Shown piece by piece: positions 15,962 through 26,289 of a stretch of DNA of 64,000 bases. Under the pieces are notes generated by a model, which made no database searches, was not told the origin of the DNA, and saw only the letters and a program-made list of their open reading frames with translations. A program made the position numbers and the translations under genes. The stretch comes from Luteibacter sp. OK325. Lineage in GTDB: Bacteria; Pseudomonadota; Gammaproteobacteria; Xanthomonadales; Rhodanobacteraceae. Location: contig NZ_QAOX01000001.1 in the NCBI RefSeq assembly GCF_003050935.1, positions 434,001-498,000 on the forward strand, read 5' to 3'. Position 1 is the stretch's first letter. The number at the start of each line of letters is the position of its first letter.

Positions 15962-18655
15962 TCAGGCGTAAAGCGGGTTCGGCTTGTCGACGTCCAGCTT
16001 GTATTCCTTGATGGCGCGGCTCACGTCCTTCGCGTTGACCTTGCCGTCCTTCGCGAGCGCGGCCAGGGCCGCGTGGGCGATCCAGTAGCGGTCGACCTCG
16101 AAGTGGCTGCGCAGGTTCGCACGCGTGTCGCTGCGACCGAAGCCGTCCGTACCCAGCACCGTGTAACGCATGCCGTCCGGCATGAACGCACGGACCTGGT
16201 CGGCAAACTCGCGAACGTAGTCGGTCGCGGCGATGGCCGGGCCCTGACGCTCACCGAGCAGGCCGGTGATGTACGGCACGCGCTGCGTGGCTTCCGGATG
16301 CAGGCGGTTCCAGCGCTCGGCATCGAAGCCTTCGCGACGGACTTCCGAGAAGCTCGGCACCGACCAGATGTCCGAGGTGACACCGAAGTCCTTCTCCAGC
16401 AACTCGGCCGCGGCGATGACTTCGCGCAGGATCGTGCCCGAACCGAGCAGCTGCACGCGCGGCTCGTTCTTCTTCGCCTTGCCACCGTCCTTGAACAGGT
16501 ACATGCCCTTGACGATACCTTCCTCGCTACCCTTCGGCAGGTCGGGGTGGGCATAGTTCTCGTTCATCACGGTGATGTAGTAGTAGACGTCTTCCTGCTC
16601 CTGCATCATCCGGCGCGTACCGTCCTGCAGGATCACCGCCAGCTCGTAGGAGAAGGTCGGGTCGTAGGAGATGACGTTCGGGATCGCGCCGGAAAGAAGG
16701 TGCGAATGGCCGTCTTCGTGCTGCAGGCCTTCGCCGTTGAGCGTGGTGCGGCCCGAGGTGCCACCGATGAGGAAGCCGCGCGCGCGCATGTCGCCCGCCG
16801 CCCAGCAAAGGTCGCCGATGCGCTGGAAACCGAACATCGAGTAGTAGATGAAGAACGGCAGCATCGCCACGTTGCTGATGCTGTAGCTCGTCGCCGCCGC
16901 CAGCCATGCGCTCATGCCGCCGGCTTCGCTGATGCCTTCCTGGAGGACCTGGCCCTTCTGGTCTTCGCGGTAGTACAGCAGCTGGTCGGCGTCCTGCGGA
17001 CGGTACTTCTGACCGAACGGCGCGTAGATGCCGATCTGGCGGAACATGCCTTCCATGCCGAAGGTACGGGCTTCGTCGGCGACGATCGGGACCAGGCGCG
17101 GGCCGAGTTCCTTGTCACGCAGCATGAGGTTCATGCCACGGACGAGAGCCATCGTGGTCGAGATCTCGCGCTCGCCGGTGCCCTTGGTGATCTGCTCGAA
17201 AGCTTCGAGCGTGGGCGCGGTGAACGACTTGTCCGACTTACGGCGACGCTGCGGCAGCGAACCGCCGAGCACACGACGGCGCTCGAGCATGTACTGCACT
17301 TCCTCGGAGTCCTTGCCCGGATGGTAGTACGGTACTTCGTCGAGCTTGTCGTCGGGAATGGGAATGTTGAAGCGGTCGCGGAAGGCGCGGATCGAATCCG
17401 TGTCCATCTTCTTCTGGTTGTGCGCCGGGTTCTGCGACTCACCGGCGGCGCCCATGCCGTAACCCTTCACCGTCTTGGCAAGGACCACGGTCGGCATGCC
17501 CTTGGTGTTCACGGCCGCGTGGTAGGCCGCGTAGACCTTGTGCGGATCGTGACCGCCACGGTTGAGGCGCCAGATGTCGTCGTCGGACATGTTGGCGACC
17601 AGCGCCGCGGTTTCCGGGTACTTGCCGAAGAAATGCTCGCGCGTATACGCGCCGCCGAAGGCCTTGCAGGCCTGGTACTCACCGTCGACGGTTTCCATCA
17701 TCAGCTGGCGCAGCTTGCCCGTGGTGTCGCGGGCGAGGAGCGGATCCCAGTAGCTGCCCCACGCAACCTTGATCGCGTTCCAGCCGGCACCACGGAACAC
17801 ACCTTCCAGTTCCTGGATGATCTTGCCGTTGCCACGTACCGGGCCGTCGAGGCGCTGCAGGTTGCAGTTGATGACGAAGATGAGGTTGTCGAGACCTTCA
17901 CGGCCGGCCAGCGAGATCGCGCCCAGCGACTCCGGCTCGTCCGACTCGCCGTCACCCATGAAGCACCAGATCTTGCGATCGGACTTCGGAATGAGGCCAC
18001 GGTGCTCGAGGTACTTCCAGAACTGCGCCTGGTAGATCGCCTGGATGGGGCCGAGGCCCATGGACACGGTCGGCACCTGCCAGTAGTCCGGCATCAGGTA
18101 CGGATGCGGATACGAGGAGAGACCCTTGCCCTTGCCTTCCACTTCCATGCGGAAGAGGTCGAGCTGTTCTTCGCTGATGCGGCCTTCGAGGAACGAACGT
18201 GCGTACACGCCCGGCGCCGAATGACCCTGGTGGAACACGAGATCGCCCGGATGGTCTTCGCTCGGAGCGCGCCAGAAATGGTTGAAGCCGACGTCGTACA
18301 GGGTCGCCGAGGAGGCGAAGCTGGAGATGTGGCCACCGAGGTCGCCCGGCTTGCGATTGGCGCGCACGACGGTCGCCAGCGCATTCCAGCGGATCAGCGA
18401 GCGAATGCGCCATTCGATGGCGGCATTCCCGGGGCTGCGCGCTTCCATGTGCGGCGGGATGGTGTTCACGTACTCGGTGGTCGGGTCGAACGGCAGGTAG
18501 CCGCCCGAACGACGGGTGGAGTCGACCATGCGCTCCAGCAGGAAGTGCGCGCGCTCGGTGCCGTCGTGATTGATGACGGCGTTGAGCGACTCGACCCATT
18601 CACGGGTTTCGGTGGGGTCGAGGTCCTGGTTCAGGATATCGTCGATCTGGTCCAT
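15962..18655 (-). CDS. aceE: pyruvate dehydrogenase E1 component
   Basis: An 897-residue homodimeric-type E1, close to the 887 residues of E. coli AceE. It decarboxylates pyruvate with thiamine diphosphate and hands the acetyl group to E2. The ThDP motif is present (GDGESDEPES near residue 230, then NCNLQRLDGPVRGNGKIIQ), as are GHSAPGVYARSFLEGR near residue 145 and the FGRSDTRANLRSHFEVD segment near the C-terminus. The start at 18655 (MDQIDDILNQDLDPTETREW) has GGAG upstream and fits E1 proteins. E2 and E3 genes are not in the window, so the gene appears separated from the rest of the complex. Confidence 0.97.
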   Translation of the reverse strand: MDQIDDILNQDLDPTETREWVESLNAVINHDGTERAHFLLERMVDSTRRSGGYLPFDPTTEYVNTIPPHMEARSPGNAAIEWRIRSLIRWNALATVVRANRKPGDLGGHISSFASSATLYDVGFNHFWRAPSEDHPGDLVFHQGHSAPGVYARSFLEGRISEEQLDLFRMEVEGKGKGLSSYPHPYLMPDYWQVPTVSMGLGPIQAIYQAQFWKYLEHRGLIPKSDRKIWCFMGDGESDEPESLGAISLAGREGLDNLIFVINCNLQRLDGPVRGNGKIIQELEGVFRGAGWNAIKVAWGSYWDPLLARDTTGKLRQLMMETVDGEYQACKAFGGAYTREHFFGKYPETAALVANMSDDDIWRLNRGGHDPHKVYAAYHAAVNTKGMPTVVLAKTVKGYGMGAAGESQNPAHNQKKMDTDSIRAFRDRFNIPIPDDKLDEVPYYHPGKDSEEVQYMLERRRVLGGSLPQRRRKSDKSFTAPTLEAFEQITKGTGEREISTTMALVRGMNLMLRDKELGPRLVPIVADEARTFGMEGMFRQIGIYAPFGQKYRPQDADQLLYYREDQKGQVLQEGISEAGGMSAWLAAATSYSISNVAMLPFFIYYSMFGFQRIGDLCWAAGDMRARGFLIGGTSGRTTLNGEGLQHEDGHSHLLSGAIPNVISYDPTFSYELAVILQDGTRRMMQEQEDVYYYITVMNENYAHPDLPKGSEEGIVKGMYLFKDGGKAKKNEPRVQLLGSGTILREVIAAAELLEKDFGVTSDIWSVPSFSEVRREGFDAERWNRLHPEATQRVPYITGLLGERQGPAIAATDYVREFADQVRAFMPDGMRYTVLGTDGFGRSDTRANLRSHFEVDRYWIAHAALAALAKDGKVNAKDVSRAIKEYKLDVDKPNPLYA

Positions 18656-18774
18656 GGATGCTCCGCTCGCGCGTGGCGCGCGCTTCATGAGGTATGTAGA
18701 GCCCGCTGGGGTGGCGGGAAAACCTTTCCATGATACCGCGAAGTTTTCACATACGCGGCGGTATGGGGGTTTGT

Positions 18775-18796
18775 GTGGGAGCCGATTCATCGGCGA
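18775..18796 (+). repeat. REP-like element
   Basis: A single forward copy (GTGGGAGCCGATTCATCGGC, then GA) lies between the maeB stop and the aceE start. It is followed by GCGGCGCAAAGCGCCGC, a second small hairpin that may end maeB transcription. Confidence 0.85.
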
Positions 18797-18818
18797 AGCG
18801 GCGCAAAGCGCCGCTCAA

Positions 18819-21119
18819 TCAGTCGTTTACAACGGTACGCGGCTTCCCCGCCCGAATCTGCGCCTCAACGCAGGCCACCGAGGTCATATTGACCACCCGG
18901 CGCACCGTGGCCTGAGGGGTCAGGATGTGGGCCGGCTTGGCCACGCCCATCAGGATCGGGCCGATGACCACGCCGTCGCAGAGCACGCGGATCATGTTGT
19001 AGGCCGTGTTGGCAGCGTCCAGGTTCGGGAAGACGAAGACGTTGGCCTTACCTTCCAGGCGCGAGTTCGGGAAGATCTTCTCGCGCAATTCCGGAGTGAG
19101 CGCCACGTCGGCCTGCATTTCGCCCTCGACCTCGAGGCGCGGCGCTTTCTCGCGGATCAGGCGCAGCGCCTCGCGCATCTTCTTCGAACTGCGGGTCTCG
19201 CGGCCGCCGAAATTGGAGTTGGACAGCAGCGCGATCTTCGGCTGGATGCCGAACAGCTTCAGGCGGAGCGATGCCTGCAGGGTGGCTTCGGCGATCTGCT
19301 CGGCCGTCGGGTCGTCCTGCACGTAGGTGTCGAGGAAGAAGAAGGTGCCCTTCTCCGTCGATACCGCCGCCATGGCGGACGCCTCGGCAATGCCCTCGTC
19401 CAGGCCAATGATGTCGGTGATGTAGTCGAGCTTGCTGTGATACGTGCCGACCAGCCCGCAGATCATCGCGTCGGCCTCGCCCCGCTCCACCATCAGCGCG
19501 GCAATGACGGTCGGCCGCGAGCGGACCACGGCCTTGGCGGAGGCCGGCGTGACGCCACGGCGCTCCATGATCGAGTGGTAGAGGCGCCAGTAATCCTCGA
19601 AGCGCGGATCCGAATGGATGTTGCACATCTCGAAGTCCACGCCCGGCTTCAGGCGCAGGCCGGCGCGTGCGATACGGCGCTCGATCACGTCGGGGCGACC
19701 GACCAGGATCGGTCGGGCCAGGCCCTCGTCGACCACCGTCTGCACCGCGCGCAGCGTGGTTTCTTCTTCGCCTTCGGCGTAGACCACGCGCTTGGGATCG
19801 GCCTTGGCGCGGTCGAACACCGGTTTCATCAGCAGGCCCGTGCGGAACACGAAACTGGTGAGCTGGTCGATGTAGGCCGGGAAGTCCTGGATGGGACGCT
19901 CCGCCACACCGGAATCCATCGCGGCTTTGGCGATCGCCGGCGGCAGCTGGATGAGCAGGCGCGGATCGAACGGCTGCGGAATGAGGTACTCGGGACCGAA
20001 GCTCGGCGGCTTGCCGCCATAGGCGCGGGCACTGACGTCGGACGCTTCGCGTCGCGCCAGCTCGGCGATGGCATTCACGCAGGCGACTTTCATCTGCTCA
20101 TTGATGACCGACGCGCCCACGTCGAGCGCACCGCGGAACAGATAGGGGAAACACAGGGCGTTGTTGACCTGGTTCGGGTAATCCGAACGACCGGTGGCCA
20201 TGATGCAATCCGGCCGCACGGCTTTGGCGTCTTCCGGGAGGATCTCGGGATTCGGGTTGGCCAGCGCGAAGATGATCGGGCGCTCGGCCATGGTCGCGAC
20301 CATTTCCGGCTTGAGGATGCCACCGGCCGAAAGGCCCAGGAAGATATCCGCGCCGACGACGATCTCGGCCAGCGTGCGCTTGTCCGTATCGCGCGCGTAG
20401 CGCTGCTTGTCCGGGTCCAGGTCGGTGCGGCCGGTGTGCAGGACACCGTCGCGATCGAAGGCGAGGATGTTTTCGCGCTTCATGCCCAGCGTCACCAGCA
20501 TGTCGACGCAGGAGATGCCTGCGGCGCCCATGCCCGTGGTGGCGAGCTTCACGTCTTCGATCTTCTTGCCGGTGACCAGCAACGCGTTGATGACCGCGGC
20601 ACCGACGATGATCGCCGTGCCATGCTGGTCGTCATGGAACACGGGGATCTTCATGCGTTCGCGCAGCTTGCGCTCGACGATGAAGCACTCCGGCGCCTTG
20701 ATGTCTTCGAGGTTGATGCCACCGAAGGTCGGCTCGAGGCTGGCGATGATGTCGACCAGCTTGTCCGGATCGTTCTCGTTGATCTCGATGTCGAACACAT
20801 CGATACCGGCGAACTTCTGGAACAGTACGCCCTTGCCTTCCATCACCGGCTTGCTCGCCAGCGCGCCGATGTTACCCAGGCCGAGCACGGCCGTGCCGTT
20901 GGTGATCACCGCGACCAGGTTGGAGCGCGCGGTGAGTTCAGCGGCCTCGCGAGGATCGGCGACGATCGCATCGCACGCCGCGGCGACGCCCGGCGAATAG
21001 GCCAGGGAAAGATCGCGCTGGGTCAGCAGCGACGTGGTCGGCGTGACCTTGATCTTGCCCGGACGGGGAAGGCGGTGGTACTCGAGCGCGGCTTGCCGCA
21101 GTTCCTCGGAGATGGCCAT
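18819..21119 (-). CDS. maeB: NADP-dependent malic enzyme with phosphotransacetylase-like domain
   Basis: A 766-residue fusion, close to E. coli MaeB (759). Residues about 1-430 are the malic enzyme: [44 protein letters not shown] and the Rossmann motif [11 protein letters not shown]. Residues about 440-766 resemble phosphotransacetylase ([38 protein letters not shown]). In known MaeB this part is regulatory, responding to acetyl-CoA. It makes pyruvate and NADPH from malate, which fits beside aceE. The start at 21119 ([15 protein letters not shown]) has AGGA upstream; the longer frame is not supported. Confidence 0.96.
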   Translation of the reverse strand: MAISEELRQAALEYHRLPRPGKIKVTPTTSLLTQRDLSLAYSPGVAAACDAIVADPREAAELTARSNLVAVITNGTAVLGLGNIGALASKPVMEGKGVLFQKFAGIDVFDIEINENDPDKLVDIIASLEPTFGGINLEDIKAPECFIVERKLRERMKIPVFHDDQHGTAIIVGAAVINALLVTGKKIEDVKLATTGMGAAGISCVDMLVTLGMKRENILAFDRDGVLHTGRTDLDPDKQRYARDTDKRTLAEIVVGADIFLGLSAGGILKPEMVATMAERPIIFALANPNPEILPEDAKAVRPDCIMATGRSDYPNQVNNALCFPYLFRGALDVGASVINEQMKVACVNAIAELARREASDVSARAYGGKPPSFGPEYLIPQPFDPRLLIQLPPAIAKAAMDSGVAERPIQDFPAYIDQLTSFVFRTGLLMKPVFDRAKADPKRVVYAEGEEETTLRAVQTVVDEGLARPILVGRPDVIERRIARAGLRLKPGVDFEMCNIHSDPRFEDYWRLYHSIMERRGVTPASAKAVVRSRPTVIAALMVERGEADAMICGLVGTYHSKLDYITDIIGLDEGIAEASAMAAVSTEKGTFFFLDTYVQDDPTAEQIAEATLQASLRLKLFGIQPKIALLSNSNFGGRETRSSKKMREALRLIREKAPRLEVEGEMQADVALTPELREKIFPNSRLEGKANVFVFPNLDAANTAYNMIRVLCDGVVIGPILMGVAKPAHILTPQATVRRVVNMTSVACVEAQIRAGKPRTVVND

Positions 21120-21344
21120 GGAGTCCTGTGGGGAGCTAGATGAAAGGGGACGAACGGCGGACCCGAAGCCGCGCCGTGAAGCGTCGATGTTAGCACCGCC
21201 ATGGCGATTCGCCCGACCCGGGCTGTGTTGCATTGCGACATCCTGTGATATGAAAACGCTACATGTCAGCCATGCGGAATCCGGCAGATTACCGACGCTG
21301 GCGCGCCTACCGTCGACGGTCCTTCTTGCTCGTCGAGGATCGTC

Positions 21345-23207
21345 ATGTCGCGTTTCGCCATCGTTACCGCCCTGGTCGGCGGCCTTTTCCCCCTCGTGTC
21401 ACAGGCGAATGTCGTTGCCGACGAGCCGGCGCTGCGCCGGAGCTTGCTACGACTGCCTCAGGAGTCGGGTCGTAGCGTCGAGGTGACCCTCCCGACGGGC
21501 GCCACCACATCGTCGCGCTTCCGCGTGCGCGACTCGGGCACCCTCCCACCCGTCCTCGCGAAGAAGTTCCCCGGCATGCGCAGCTTTCGCGGCAGCGACG
21601 CGCAAGGGCGAACCGTGCGGCTGGACCTGTCGAAGTCAGGCATGCGAGCCAGCGTTCGCGACGGGAATGCCGAGTGGATGCTTCGACCGGGTGAGGTGGC
21701 GTCGACATCGAACGTAGCGCCAGGCGACGCGTCGGCTGCCCCGGCGGACGCGTTGGCCACCGCTCACGCGCAGGGGCTTCCCGCAAGGATGACCATGGCA
21801 CGAGGGGGTGGCGGCATTCGCTACGACTTCCGCCTTGCAGTCGCCGCCGACAGCCGTTACGCCGCAAAATTCGGCGGCACGGTGGAAGGCGCGCTCGGCG
21901 AGATCGTCCACGCGGTGAACCGCGCGAATGAAGTCTTCGAAACCGATGTCGGCGTGCATTTCACCCTGGTCGACGACAACGACAGGATCATCCGCGCCGA
22001 CCCGAGACGCGATCCCTACCGTCGCATGGACCCAGGCCCCGCCACCGTACAGCTGATCGACCGCGAGATCGGCAAGCGCAACTACGACATCGGCCACGCC
22101 GTGACGACGCTGTTCGGTGGCGAGAGTCATATCGGCACCTCGTGCAGTGACGATCGGCGCGCCGACTTTTTTGCCACGCACAAGGCCGCGGCATGGAGTG
22201 GCCATGCGCATCCCGAGAGCGAGCCCTACGCGATTGGCTTCATGATTCACGTTCTCGGGCGCCAGCTCGGCGCATGGCCCACAGCCAACGGATGTAGTCG
22301 TCCGACCCTGCCTGATCGTGCCGTGGAACCCGGTAGTGGCAGCACAGCCATGGGCTATGCACCCTCCGGTTGTGGCGGCGACGCGCAAGCGTTGCAGGCG
22401 CGCTCTGACCTGTACTTTCACGCCACGAACATCGAGCAGATGCAGGCCTGGCTGGGTTCACGCGGTGGGCGTTGCGCCAGCAAGCGCATCAATCCGGTAT
22501 CCGCGCCATGGTTCGACCCTGAGCCGTTCGCTGAGGAAAAGGTCATCCCGGCGCGCACACCCTTCGTGCTCGAAGGCTCGGCGGAGCAGGAGGCGGGTGG
22601 GCGTCACCTGACCTATACCTGGGAGCAGATGGATGTCGGCGACGAGCAACGGGGCGCACTGACCGATAAAGGCTACGGCCCCCTGTTCCGTTCGTTCGCA
22701 CCGACACTATCGGGCAGCCGCAGCTTTCCAAGGATGGCCGCCGTGCTTGGCCATGAAACCGCCGAGCCCGGCGAAACCCTGCCGACCACCTCGCGCCTGC
22801 TCGACTTCCGCCTCACCGTGAGGGACAACGGCGGCGAGCACGCGACCGTCGCCAGCGCCGATACCCGGCTGCGCGTCGTCGACAACGGGCGCCCCTTCGC
22901 CGTGCTATCGCCGGACGCGGCCGTGCGAGGCGTCGGTGGGCATGCGTTGCACGTGCGCTGGGACGTCGCCGGCACCACCGAAAAACCGATCTCCTGTCAC
23001 TTCCTGGAGATCGATCTTTCCATCGATGGCGGCAACACGTGGCTCGCCACTCCCCTGGCGACCGACGTGCGCAACAGCGGCGAAGCCGAGGTGATGCTAC
23101 CCACCCTCGCGACACCGACCGACCATGCACGCATGCGCCTGCGCTGCGACTGGCGCCCCTTCTTCGCGGTGTCGCCAGGCGATTTCACCATCGTGCCCGA
23201 CCCGTAA
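21345..23207 (+). CDS. reprolysin-like metalloprotease with destroyed zinc site (probable pseudoenzyme)
   Basis: A 620-residue exported protein (MSRFAIVTALVGGLFPLVSQA signal). Residues about 150-400 match the M12B-like reprolysin domain of secreted Xanthomonadales proteases, including the Met-turn region GSGSTAMGYAPSGCGGD. The zinc helix, however, reads IHVLGRQLGAWP where the family has AHEIGHQFGANH: the catalytic Glu is Val and the second and third His are Arg and Pro. The C-terminal part is beta-rich, with Ig-like strands. Proteolysis is not expected; a binding or inhibitory role is possible. The reading frame is intact over its full length. Confidence 0.85.
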   Translation: MSRFAIVTALVGGLFPLVSQANVVADEPALRRSLLRLPQESGRSVEVTLPTGATTSSRFRVRDSGTLPPVLAKKFPGMRSFRGSDAQGRTVRLDLSKSGMRASVRDGNAEWMLRPGEVASTSNVAPGDASAAPADALATAHAQGLPARMTMARGGGGIRYDFRLAVAADSRYAAKFGGTVEGALGEIVHAVNRANEVFETDVGVHFTLVDDNDRIIRADPRRDPYRRMDPGPATVQLIDREIGKRNYDIGHAVTTLFGGESHIGTSCSDDRRADFFATHKAAAWSGHAHPESEPYAIGFMIHVLGRQLGAWPTANGCSRPTLPDRAVEPGSGSTAMGYAPSGCGGDAQALQARSDLYFHATNIEQMQAWLGSRGGRCASKRINPVSAPWFDPEPFAEEKVIPARTPFVLEGSAEQEAGGRHLTYTWEQMDVGDEQRGALTDKGYGPLFRSFAPTLSGSRSFPRMAAVLGHETAEPGETLPTTSRLLDFRLTVRDNGGEHATVASADTRLRVVDNGRPFAVLSPDAAVRGVGGHALHVRWDVAGTTEKPISCHFLEIDLSIDGGNTWLATPLATDVRNSGEAEVMLPTLATPTDHARMRLRCDWRPFFAVSPGDFTIVPDP

Positions 23208-23217
23208 CCCCTACGGG

Positions 23218-24498
23218 CTACAGGCCGAGGGAGATTTCCTCGGCCTCTACGCCCGCCATGTGGATATGGTTGACGAAGAGAGAGAAGGCCAGCTTCCCGG
23301 CCAGGCCATGGACGTGCTGCATCCACGGTGGGAGATAGCGCGGCGCGACGATATCGCCGCTGGCGAAATGAGCCTCGAGGCTCATCACGTCGTGCAGGGC
23401 GAGCTTGCCGGCAAACAGGTTGCGCAACAGGTCGAGACGGCGCTGGCGTAGCGCCCAGCGGAAGAACGTATGCACCGCCAGCAGGCCGGAAAGGTAAACG
23501 TTGTCCTTGGCGAAGGCCGAGCCGCCGGTCAGCGGTACACCGCGAAACACGCGTTGGGCGGAATGGAAGCTGTCGCCGACGTTCTGCCCGCATTCGCGGA
23601 AATAGCGGAACACGTCGACGAAGTCCGCACCGTTCAGCGCCATGTCGATCGCGAGGATGCGCAGGCTGATGCGCTTCAGCCGCGAAATGTCGATCGCGCC
23701 CGACATCAGCTCGGCGAATACGGCCAGGCCTTCCTGCGTGGCCGTGACGCGCGGCGATGTACGTGCCAGCGAGGCGAGCACGGGCTGTTCACGACCGTTG
23801 AGCGCCGTGAGCGAATGGACGAATGCCTCATGCGCGAGCAACTGGTGCCGGTCGTATTCGGTAAAGTGAATGCCACCGCGCAGGCGGATGCGGGTCGCGC
23901 CGGCCGCCGCCTTGGCGGTGAGCTCGGGATCGACTTCGACCGATATCGTGCCCGGCGAGAAGAAGGCATCGAGCATCTCGGACATATCGCGACGCAGCTC
24001 TTCGGCCGGAATCGTGCCCGTGGCGTCCTCGGTTTCCAGATCGGCGCCCAATTCGTCCGCGAGGTCGACGAAATAGCGGGCGGCATCGAGGTTGCTGCGA
24101 TTGCTTCCGGGGATGGCGTCGCCCGGCTTGCCGTAAAGCGCTACCGAGGCGACGGTGACACCGTCGGTGCCCGCGGCATCGAGCATCTCGGTGGCCACAC
24201 GCCAGGATTCGGCCGTACGGCGCAGATACTCGGCGATCGGATGGTCTTCACAGACCTCCCGCTCGATGGCTTCCAGCTCGGCCCGGGTGCCGCCCAGGTC
24301 GGGTGGCCGGTAACGGATATCCGGCAGCGAAAGCCGCCCGGCCCCGAATTCTTCGATCAGGCGCTCTTCGACCGACGCCGGCCAGGACACGGTCGGCAGG
24401 ATGCGGATGGCACGGACAGCGGCCAGCAATCGCTGGTCCAGCGCCGCGTAGCGCCGCATTTCCGGGGTGAGATGGGGCGGGAGGACGTGGGCGTGCAT
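23218..24498 (-). CDS. QEGLA-motif metallopeptidase-like protein (DUF1704)
   Basis: A 426-residue cytoplasmic protein of the family annotated as flavohemoglobin expression-modulating QEGLA motif protein. It carries HQLLAHEAFVHSLTALNG near residue 235 and TQEGLAVFAELMSG near residue 275. The HExxxH and EGLA elements match the MATCAP-type metallopeptidase fold, in which the histidines and the Glu of EGLA bind zinc. The substrate in bacteria is not known to me. The start at 24498 is the most likely; it lies about 30 bases after the fpr stop. Confidence 0.85.
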   Translation of the reverse strand: MHAHVLPPHLTPEMRRYAALDQRLLAAVRAIRILPTVSWPASVEERLIEEFGAGRLSLPDIRYRPPDLGGTRAELEAIEREVCEDHPIAEYLRRTAESWRVATEMLDAAGTDGVTVASVALYGKPGDAIPGSNRSNLDAARYFVDLADELGADLETEDATGTIPAEELRRDMSEMLDAFFSPGTISVEVDPELTAKAAAGATRIRLRGGIHFTEYDRHQLLAHEAFVHSLTALNGREQPVLASLARTSPRVTATQEGLAVFAELMSGAIDISRLKRISLRILAIDMALNGADFVDVFRYFRECGQNVGDSFHSAQRVFRGVPLTGGSAFAKDNVYLSGLLAVHTFFRWALRQRRLDLLRNLFAGKLALHDVMSLEAHFASGDIVAPRYLPPWMQHVHGLAGKLAFSLFVNHIHMAGVEAEEISLGL

Positions 24499-24527
24499 GG
24501 GGCGGAAGTATAGGCCGGGGCGCCGTT

Positions 24528-25274
24528 TCAGCGCGAAGAGATGTATTTCTCGCGGCGAATGTGCTGCACCGAGAGCCCCTGTTCCTTCAGCGAGGCGAAG
24601 GCGGCGTCGACCATGTTCGGGTTGCCGCACAGGTAAGCGATGTCCCGCTCGCCGTTGGGCTCCAGCTCCGCCAGCATGTCCTGGACATAGCCGAGGCGGT
24701 CATGGGGCCGCGGGTTTGGCCGGGCGCCCCGGCTCAGGCAGGGGTGGAAATCGAACCCTTCGTGAGTACGGGCGAATGCCTCGAACTCCTCGCCGTAAAG
24801 CAGCTCTCCCTCGTTGCGGGCGCCGTAAAGGAGCACGAAGCGGCAGCCACGGCTGGCGATGAGGCTGGCGATCTGCGGCAACATGGCGCGGTAAGGAGTC
24901 ACGCCGGTACCCGTGGCGATCAGGATGTAACGCTGGTTCTGGTCGGCGTCCATCAGGCAGAAACGGCCATACGGGCCGCTCGCCTCGATCGTCTCACCCG
25001 CCTTCAGGCCGCCCAGCAGCCTGGTCGCCGCCCCGCCGTCCACGTAGCTCACGGCGATCTCGACCCGATCGACCGGCCCGGTTCCGTCACCGATGGTCCC
25101 TACCGAATAGCTGCGCTTGGTCGGCTTGCCGTCGTCGTAATGGAAGTGGACCTGGAGGAACTGCCCCGGCACGAAGGCCAGCGGCTGGCCGTCGGCGCGC
25201 TCGAACGACAAATGCCGTACCGAGGGGGCGAGCATGAAGCTGTCGGCGAGTCGGAGCTGGAATTGTTCGGCCAT
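24528..25274 (-). CDS. fpr: ferredoxin/flavodoxin-NADP reductase
   Basis: A 248-residue flavoprotein. The FAD-binding barrel holds KRSYSVGTI near residue 52, and GPYGRFCLMD near residue 97. The NADP domain holds ILIATGTGVTPYRAMLP near residue 117, YLCGNPNMVDAA near residue 212, and the C-terminus REKYISSR. It moves electrons between NADPH and ferredoxin or flavodoxin in the cytoplasm. The start at 25274 (MAEQFQLRLAD) matches the family. It is divergent from the ABC exporter genes, with an 82-base shared promoter region. Confidence 0.92.
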   Translation of the reverse strand: MAEQFQLRLADSFMLAPSVRHLSFERADGQPLAFVPGQFLQVHFHYDDGKPTKRSYSVGTIGDGTGPVDRVEIAVSYVDGGAATRLLGGLKAGETIEASGPYGRFCLMDADQNQRYILIATGTGVTPYRAMLPQIASLIASRGCRFVLLYGARNEGELLYGEEFEAFARTHEGFDFHPCLSRGARPNPRPHDRLGYVQDMLAELEPNGERDIAYLCGNPNMVDAAFASLKEQGLSVQHIRREKYISSR

Positions 25275-25356
25275 GGAAAGTCTCTGTTGACGTGCGGGAA
25301 CAAGGCGGACGGACAAAGCCCGGTATAATAAGCGGCTTGGCATCCCGGCGCAGCCC

Positions 25357-26289
25357 ATGACCACTCCTGCTTTAAACGTCAATAATTTACGGAAGACCTA
25401 CGGCAACGGCGTGGAGGCCCTCAAAGGCATCTCCCTGACCGTCGAGCCGGGCGACTTCTACGCCCTGCTCGGTCCCAATGGTGCCGGCAAGTCGACCCTC
25501 ATCGGCATCCTCTCCTCCCTGGTCAACTCGACCTCGGGCGATGCCGAGATCTTCGGGGTATCGATCCACAAGCACCGCAGCGAGGCGATGCGCCTGATCG
25601 GCCTGGTGCCCCAGGAACTCAACTTCAACCAGTTCGAGAAGCCGTTCGACATCTGCGTGAACCAGGCCGGTTTCTACGGCATCGGTCGCGCCGAGGCTTC
25701 CCTGCGTGCCGAGAAGTACCTGAAGGAGCTGCGCCTGTGGGACAAGGCGCACCTCCAGGCACGCACCCTGTCGGGCGGCATGAAGCGCCGCCTGATGATC
25801 GCCCGCGCGATGATGAACGAGCCGAAGCTGCTGATCCTCGACGAACCCACCGCGGGCGTCGACATCGAGATCCGCCGCTCCATGTGGCAGTTCGTCAGTG
25901 GCATCAACGCGGCGGGCACCACGGTGATCCTCACCACGCACTATCTCGAGGAAGCCGAGCAGCTCTGTCGCAACATCGCGATCATCGACCAGGGTCGCAT
26001 CGTGCAGAACACCTCGATGAAGAGCCTGCTCGCCACGCTCGACGTGGAAACCTTCGTGCTGGACGTTCCCAGCGCACCGGGTGTCCTCCCCGTGCTGCCG
26101 GGCGTGGTCCTGCGCACCCTGGACGATCACACCATCGAAGCCGAGATGTCCCGCTCCCACGACCTGAACTCCCTGTTCGCCGCACTCTCGTCGCACGGCG
26201 TCACCGTGACCTCCATGCGCAACAAGTCCAACCGCCTGGAAGAGCTCTTCGTCCGACTGGTCGAGCACGGCCGGGAGAACGCGGCATGA
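25357..26289 (+). CDS. yadG: ABC exporter ATP-binding subunit, YadG-like
   Basis: A 310-residue ATPase: Walker A GPNGAGKST near residue 41, signature LSGGMKRRLMIARAMM near residue 142, Walker B LLILDEPTAGVD, and switch His in TTHYLEEAEQL. Length and C-terminal extension match E. coli YadG (308). It pairs with the permease gene that overlaps its stop codon by ATGA, indicating translational coupling. The exported substrate of this family is not established. Confidence 0.92.
   Translation: MTTPALNVNNLRKTYGNGVEALKGISLTVEPGDFYALLGPNGAGKSTLIGILSSLVNSTSGDAEIFGVSIHKHRSEAMRLIGLVPQELNFNQFEKPFDICVNQAGFYGIGRAEASLRAEKYLKELRLWDKAHLQARTLSGGMKRRLMIARAMMNEPKLLILDEPTAGVDIEIRRSMWQFVSGINAAGTTVILTTHYLEEAEQLCRNIAIIDQGRIVQNTSMKSLLATLDVETFVLDVPSAPGVLPVLPGVVLRTLDDHTIEAEMSRSHDLNSLFAALSSHGVTVTSMRNKSNRLEELFVRLVEHGRENAA

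Noticed and set aside
15749-18733. A 994-codon open frame opposite aceE
   Set aside because: It is the antisense shadow of a highly conserved gene in GC-rich DNA. The translation is rich in Arg, His, Val and Asp with no domain, as are the long frames opposite maeB (18570-21143) and the adhesin (51512-53962).
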